From DAOTVS01 sp034436375 (GTDB lineage: Bacteria > Chloroflexota > Anaerolineae > SpSt-313): a DNA stretch of 33,703 bases. The stretch covers positions 1-33,703 of the forward strand of contig DAOTVS010000075.1 in assembly GCA_034436375.1 (NCBI GenBank), in the 5' to 3' direction. The position numbers and the translations under genes are program-made. Positions 30,258 through 33,703 of the stretch are shown here, piece after piece (position 1 is the stretch's first letter; each line of letters begins with the position of its first letter). The notes under the pieces are model-generated. The model saw only the letters and a list, made by a program, of their open reading frames with translations. It was not told the DNA's origin and did no database searches.

Positions 30258-31043
30258 TCATTGCCCTGCCCGCTCTTCCGTACCCACCATGCGCTTCTCC
30301 TCTTCGAGCCGGCGCAGGAATTTGCGGTCGGCCTCGCTCAGCACCGCCCGGGCCAGCAGATCCGGCCGCCGTTCCCAGGTGCGGCGGAGGGCCTGCTCGC
30401 GGCGCCAGCGCTCCACGTTGGCATGGTGCCCGGAAAGCAACATCTCTGGCACCCTGTATCCACGGAACTCGGGAGGGCGCGTATAATGAGGGTACTCTAG
30501 CAGGCCCGAGGCATGGGAATCTTTCAGCGCCCCGAGGGCATCTCCCAAAGCCCCCGGCAAGAGCCGCGTCACCGCCTCTACCAGCACCATGGCTGGGATC
30601 TCGCCGCCCGAAAGAACATAGTCGCCAATCGAGATCTCGTCGGTTGCCAGGTGCTCGCGCACACGCTCATCGAACCCCTCATAGCGCCCACAGACCAGGA
30701 TGATGCGCGAAAGCTGCGCCAGCTCCTGCGCCACACTCTGGTTGAAGAGCCGGCCCTGCGGCGTGAGCAGGATCACTGGCGCTTCCAGGTCAGCCTGGCT
30801 CTGCACCGGGTGCCCGAGCACCGCTTCCACAGCATAGAAAATCGGCTCGGGCTTCATCACCATGCCCCCGCCGCCGCCATAGGGCACATCATCGGTCACA
30901 TGGTGCTTGCCAGGGGCATAGTCGCGGATATTGTGTAGCTCGATCTCCACCAGGTGCGCATCCAACGCCCGGCGCACAATGCTCTCCTCGAACACCCCAC
31001 AGAAAAGACCAGGGAAAAGGGTCAGGATATCGAAACGCAACAT
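30258..31043 (-). CDS. trmD: tRNA (guanine37-N1)-methyltransferase
   Basis: 261 aa. It methylates G37 next to the anticodon with S-adenosylmethionine, preventing frameshifts. The N-terminal [11 protein letters not shown], then [15 protein letters not shown] near residue 53, and the trefoil-knot SAM site [12 protein letters not shown] near 117 with [13 protein letters not shown] near 135 are all canonical. The C-terminal helical domain includes [19 protein letters not shown]. The start is the ATG at 31043 behind AGAGGA. It is divergent from the adenosine-kinase-family gene. Confidence 0.96.
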   Translation of the reverse strand: MLRFDILTLFPGLFCGVFEESIVRRALDAHLVEIELHNIRDYAPGKHHVTDDVPYGGGGGMVMKPEPIFYAVEAVLGHPVQSQADLEAPVILLTPQGRLFNQSVAQELAQLSRIILVCGRYEGFDERVREHLATDEISIGDYVLSGGEIPAMVLVEAVTRLLPGALGDALGALKDSHASGLLEYPHYTRPPEFRGYRVPEMLLSGHHANVERWRREQALRRTWERRPDLLARAVLSEADRKFLRRLEEEKRMVGTEERAGQ

Positions 31044-31062
31044 ATCAATCCTCTTTTCGCGT

Positions 31063-31091
31063 TTGCATTGCTGTGCTGCCTCTGCTATGAT
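31063..31091 (+). promoter_or_regulatory. Promoter of the adenosine-specific-kinase-family gene
   Basis: -35 TTGCAT (31063-31068), 17-bp spacer, extended -10 TGc-TATGAT (-10 at 31086-31091). The predicted start near 31098 gives a leader of about 125 nt holding an AGCTACC/GGTAGCT hairpin (31102-31126). Confidence 0.65.
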
Positions 31092-31222
31092 TACGGCGAT
31101 CAGCTACCAGTGAACAGCCGGTAGCTCAAGCTGCTCTGCACACGCAGGCGCGTATCAGGATAGTTGCATAACCACCACCAGCACGACAGGCTGATAGCAA
31201 AAGCTCACAGGAGGCGCCTTCT

Positions 31223-31708
31223 ATGGAGCTGACAACTGTCCGCATCGACAAGCCCGAGGATGTCAATTTCATCCTCGGCCAGAGTCACTTTATCAAGACC
31301 GTCGAGGACCTCCACGAAACGCTGGTCCAGAGCGTGCCCGGCATCCGCTTTGGCCTGGCCTTTTGCGAATCCTCAGGAGCGCGCCTGGTGCGCTGGTCGG
31401 GCACCGATGAGGCCATGACAGACCTGGCCCGCCGGACCGCCCTCGCTCTCGGCGCCGGGCACTCGTTTGTGATCTTTCTGGCCCCCGGCTTTTACCCCAT
31501 CAACATGCTCAACGCCATCAAGATGGTGCCGGAGGTCTGCCGCATCTTTTGCGCCACCGCCAACCCGGCCGAGGTCGTCATCGCTGAAACAGAGCAGGGC
31601 CGCGCCATCCTGGGTGTAGTCGATGGAATGACACCCATGGGCGCCGAGGATGAGTCGGGCCAGGCCTGGCGCAAGGGCTTCCTGCGCAAGATCGGCTACA
31701 AACTGTAA
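31223..31708 (+). CDS. Adenosine-specific kinase family protein (formerly DUF355)
   Basis: 161 aa, the full length of this single-domain family. Conserved stretches include GHSFVIFLAPGFYPINMLNA near residue 78, VPEVCRIFCATANPAEVVIA and ETEQGRAILGVVDGMTPMG. The family is named from an archaeal structure and nucleotide binding; its cellular role in bacteria is not established, so kinase activity is only an inherited label. The start is the ATG at 31223, eight bases after AGGAGG. It has its own promoter, and two hairpins follow it, so it is probably monocistronic. Confidence 0.9.
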   Translation: MELTTVRIDKPEDVNFILGQSHFIKTVEDLHETLVQSVPGIRFGLAFCESSGARLVRWSGTDEAMTDLARRTALALGAGHSFVIFLAPGFYPINMLNAIKMVPEVCRIFCATANPAEVVIAETEQGRAILGVVDGMTPMGAEDESGQAWRKGFLRKIGYKL

Positions 31709-31726
31709 GCGCATGCCACTATGCCA

Positions 31727-31802
31727 CCGGTGAAGCGCCAAGTCAAGTGCTTCGCCGGAACCCGGCACACCCTGCCCCGGCAGGACTCGGACGGGGTGTG
31801 CC
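31727..31802 (+). terminator. Two consecutive hairpins after the adenosine-specific-kinase-family gene
   Basis: CCGGTGAAGC (31727-31736) pairs with GCTTCGCCGG (31749-31758) with one G-U pair. GGCACACCC (31764-31772) pairs with GGGTGTGCC (31794-31802) and encloses CCTGCC/GGCAGG. Neither is followed by a T-run. They lie in the gap before the first zinc-ribbon gene and probably separate the two units. Confidence 0.45.
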
Positions 31803-31835
31803 CCAGAACGGCCATATCAATGGGGAGTCCATACT

Positions 31836-32747
31836 ATGCAATGCCCCAACTGTAAACGCACAATCCAGCCCAGCAGGCGCACTTGCCCTTATTGCGGGCA
31901 CTCGCTGCCGGCCCGCCGGCGCGAGGTCCTGCTCCTGGGCCTGACTGCAGCCATCATCTTTGTTCTGTTCTTTGCCGGGGGGCTGGCGCTGGCCTTCCTG
32001 CACCGCTCGCCGCCGGCAAGCCCTCCCATAGCGGCCGCTGCCAGCGCCACGCCCAGCCCCACCCACACCGCAGCGGCGGCCACAACCACAGCGGCCGCAG
32101 CGCAGGCCACAGCGACCACGGTCGCCACCCTGCCGCCATCGCCTACCGCCGTGCCCGCCACGGGCACGCCTACCACGCCCCCCCCGGCCAGCCCGGCGCC
32201 CACACGGGCCGTCGTGATACCTCCTACACTCACACCCGCAGTTCCGCCCCCGCCGACGCCTGACTGCACGACGCCTGTGGACCCTGATATCACGCCCCTG
32301 TGGCAGGCGGAATACGCCCAGCTCGGCTGCGCCACCGGGGCCGCCAGCGACATCTGGTCAGCCTGGCAGGAGTATGAGCACGGAGCCATGCTCTGGCGCA
32401 GCGATACAAAACAGATCACCATCCTCTACGAAGATGGCCACCAACAGACGGTCGCCGATACCTGGGATGGCAATACGGTGTATAACGACAAGGCGCCAGC
32501 GGGCCTGGTCACACCCGAGCGCGGCTTTGCTTGGGCCTGGCACAATCAGGCCGGCGTGCAGAGCAGCCTGGGCTGGGCGACAAGCGATGAGCTGGGCTTT
32601 TGTGCACACCTGCAGCCTTTCGAACATGGCTTTGCCTTTGTCAGCACGGGCACACCCTGCAGCAATGAACTCAACCGGGCCAGAGAGCCTGGCTTCAGGC
32701 CCCTGGCCATCGTTGTCCTGCAGAATGGATCGTGGAACCGCTACTGA
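31836..32747 (+). CDS. Zinc-ribbon, single-pass membrane protein with Thr/Pro/Ala-rich stalk and unknown extracytoplasmic domain
   Basis: 303 aa. An N-terminal zinc ribbon (CPNC...CPYC, residues 3-20, spacing Cys-x2-Cys and Cys-x2-Cys) is followed by one hydrophobic helix at about 31-56. A low-complexity stalk rich in Ala, Thr, Pro and Ser covers about 60-140. The C-terminal domain starts near LWQAEYAQLGCA and includes EYEHGAMLWRSDTKQITILYE, then two more Cys. Topology by the positive-inside rule puts the ribbon in the cytoplasm and the domain outside. The domain's function is unknown. The start is the ATG at 31836 behind GGGGAG. It is 19 nt before the next gene and probably co-transcribed. 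Confidence 0.8.
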   Translation: MQCPNCKRTIQPSRRTCPYCGHSLPARRREVLLLGLTAAIIFVLFFAGGLALAFLHRSPPASPPIAAAASATPSPTHTAAAATTTAAAAQATATTVATLPPSPTAVPATGTPTTPPPASPAPTRAVVIPPTLTPAVPPPPTPDCTTPVDPDITPLWQAEYAQLGCATGAASDIWSAWQEYEHGAMLWRSDTKQITILYEDGHQQTVADTWDGNTVYNDKAPAGLVTPERGFAWAWHNQAGVQSSLGWATSDELGFCAHLQPFEHGFAFVSTGTPCSNELNRAREPGFRPLAIVVLQNGSWNRY

Positions 32748-32766
32748 CCGCTGTTGGAGGCAGATC

Positions 32767-33672
32767 ATGGAGCAAAACAAGCCACGCTGCCCGCACTGCG
32801 GCGCTCCCCAAGTGCGGCCGGATGTGCGCTTTTGCAACTATTGCGGGCAGCCGCTCGCCGTGACGCCCCAGCGCCGCGCGCCTGCCCGGCACGGGTTCGC
32901 CTCCTGGTTGGTGCCTGTGGCGGTCACGCTGGCCGTGATGCTGATTCTGCTCGGCGCCGCAGTCATCTGGCTGCCCAAACTTCGCCATGCTACCTCGACA
33001 GAACCCCCTGAGCCCAGCGCCACACCAGTGCGCGTTGATACATCAACGCCCGGTGGGCCCACCCCGGTGCCTGCGCTGACGCTTCGCATCTCCACTGGGG
33101 GCGACTTGCTCAATGTGCTCAGCGGGCCCGGGCCAGACTATCCACCCATCGGCGCGGTTGGCGACGGCTTTGTCCTGGACGTTCTCGGCCGCAGTGATGT
33201 CGGCAACTGGTACCTGGTGCGCTTGCCCAGCGGCCTCGAGGGCTGGGTCAACGGCCAGCAGGTTACCCTCCAGGGATCTCAAGACAGTGTCCCCATCGCT
33301 CAGTTCGAACCTGCTCCAACAGCGACCCCGACTGAGACCCCAACTGCCGGCCCGCCCATGTTCACCCTCGACTATAGGGGCTGTGTTGCTCCCGGCATGA
33401 GCCTGGGACAGGTGAAAGGCCAGGTTTTCGACCGCAACGGCAGTGTCATCGTCGGCGCCGAGATCGAAGTCCTGGTCGAAGGGCAGACCAACATCATCCC
33501 TCCTGGCCATTCCAACAGTGAGGGCTGGTACGAGTTCAACATCAAGCCGGGCCAACACGTGCGTTTCAGACGCATCACCATCAACGGCCAGAATGTGCCG
33601 TTTACACCCACGGGCCTGGAGGTGCAGGGCAAGGCGGGCTGCTATCAGAGGGTAGATATCCGCGAGCAGTAG
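32767..33672 (+). CDS. Zinc-ribbon, single-pass membrane protein with SH3b and carboxypeptidase-regulatory-like domains
   Basis: 301 aa with the same plan as its upstream neighbour. A zinc ribbon (CPHCGAP...CNYCGQP) at residues 8-28 is followed by one membrane helix at about 45-70 (LVPVAVTLAVMLILLGAAVI). A short Pro/Thr linker leads to an SH3b-type domain at about 103-170 (LLNVLSGPGPDYPPIG, GNWYLVRLPSGLEGWV), which in other proteins binds cell-wall or surface ligands. The C-terminal part (about 215-290) with VKGQVFDRNGSVIVGAEIEV resembles carboxypeptidase regulatory/Ig-like modules. The start is the ATG at 32767, six bases after TGGAGG. The longer upstream frame overlaps the neighbour and is rejected. 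Confidence 0.83.
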   Translation: MEQNKPRCPHCGAPQVRPDVRFCNYCGQPLAVTPQRRAPARHGFASWLVPVAVTLAVMLILLGAAVIWLPKLRHATSTEPPEPSATPVRVDTSTPGGPTPVPALTLRISTGGDLLNVLSGPGPDYPPIGAVGDGFVLDVLGRSDVGNWYLVRLPSGLEGWVNGQQVTLQGSQDSVPIAQFEPAPTATPTETPTAGPPMFTLDYRGCVAPGMSLGQVKGQVFDRNGSVIVGAEIEVLVEGQTNIIPPGHSNSEGWYEFNIKPGQHVRFRRITINGQNVPFTPTGLEVQGKAGCYQRVDIREQ

Positions 33673-33703
33673 TAGCCCGCAGGTCGTGCGCCGCACCCCT
33701 GAG

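Noticed and set aside
32374..32766. Upstream extension of the SH3b protein
   Set aside because: It overlaps the preceding zinc-ribbon gene in another frame; the ATG at 32767 has a good ribosome site and starts the conserved ribbon.

Overview
The window is a GC-rich bacterial chromosome segment. The best guess for its source is Chloroflexota, probably an Anaerolineae-like lineage. The grounds are circumstantial: an inverted pyrF-pyrE fusion, two zinc-ribbon/one-helix/Thr-Pro-Ala-rich surface proteins, heptanucleotide repeat arrays and many palindromic intergenic repeats. No rRNA, tRNA, CRISPR array, transposase or phage gene was seen. Coding density is high, with good Shine-Dalgarno sites and several near-consensus sigma-70 promoters, many with an extended -10 (TGn).

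Region 1 (1-6.6 kb, minus strand) is a five-gene catabolic-looking operon read from a TTGACA-N17-TATATT promoter at 6552-6580. In transcription order it holds a TIM-barrel aldo/keto-reductase-like protein, an isochorismatase-fold cysteine hydrolase, a glycyl radical enzyme with intact Cys and Gly radical motifs, a xylose-isomerase-like sugar phosphate isomerase/epimerase, and a uroporphyrinogen-decarboxylase-family protein with MtaA-like zinc ligands. No radical-SAM activase for the glycyl radical enzyme is in the window. The substrate is unknown, and this is the strongest candidate for an undescribed pathway. A divergent orphan 7TM-PAS histidine kinase (6.7-8.5 kb) faces it across a small dyad.

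Region 2 (8.5-17.2 kb) is housekeeping on the plus strand: a small unknown ORF, a GH16-fold protein without the catalytic signature, dnaE, a PlsC-type acyltransferase, ybeY (third metal-ligand His replaced by Asp) and the primary sigma factor, which has a consensus promoter and a structured leader of about 258 nt. rpoD ends in a strong intrinsic terminator. It faces ndk across a perfect 42-nt palindrome.

Region 3 (17.3-24.4 kb, minus strand) is the pyrimidine operon pyrC-pyrB-pyrF/E-pyrD-pyrK, followed by a TPR protein with its own promoter. The operon leader has a promoter, a 41-codon leader ORF whose stop lies in the loop of an intrinsic terminator, and a GC-rich pause-type hairpin. This layout matches the UTP-sensing pyrBI attenuator of enterobacteria. 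A palindromic element lies in frame in the PyrF-PyrE linker. Beyond the promoter is a decayed ECF sigma region-4 fragment and a MITE-like inverted repeat.

Region 4 (24.8-31.1 kb, minus strand) holds three consecutive, overlapping M42 metallo-aminopeptidase paralogues, fpg/mutM, rnhB, rplS and trmD. Heptamer arrays sit between fpg and rnhB and supply the rnhB stop codon. Region 5 (31.1-33.7 kb, plus strand) has an adenosine-specific-kinase-family protein and the two zinc-ribbon surface proteins, one with an SH3b domain.
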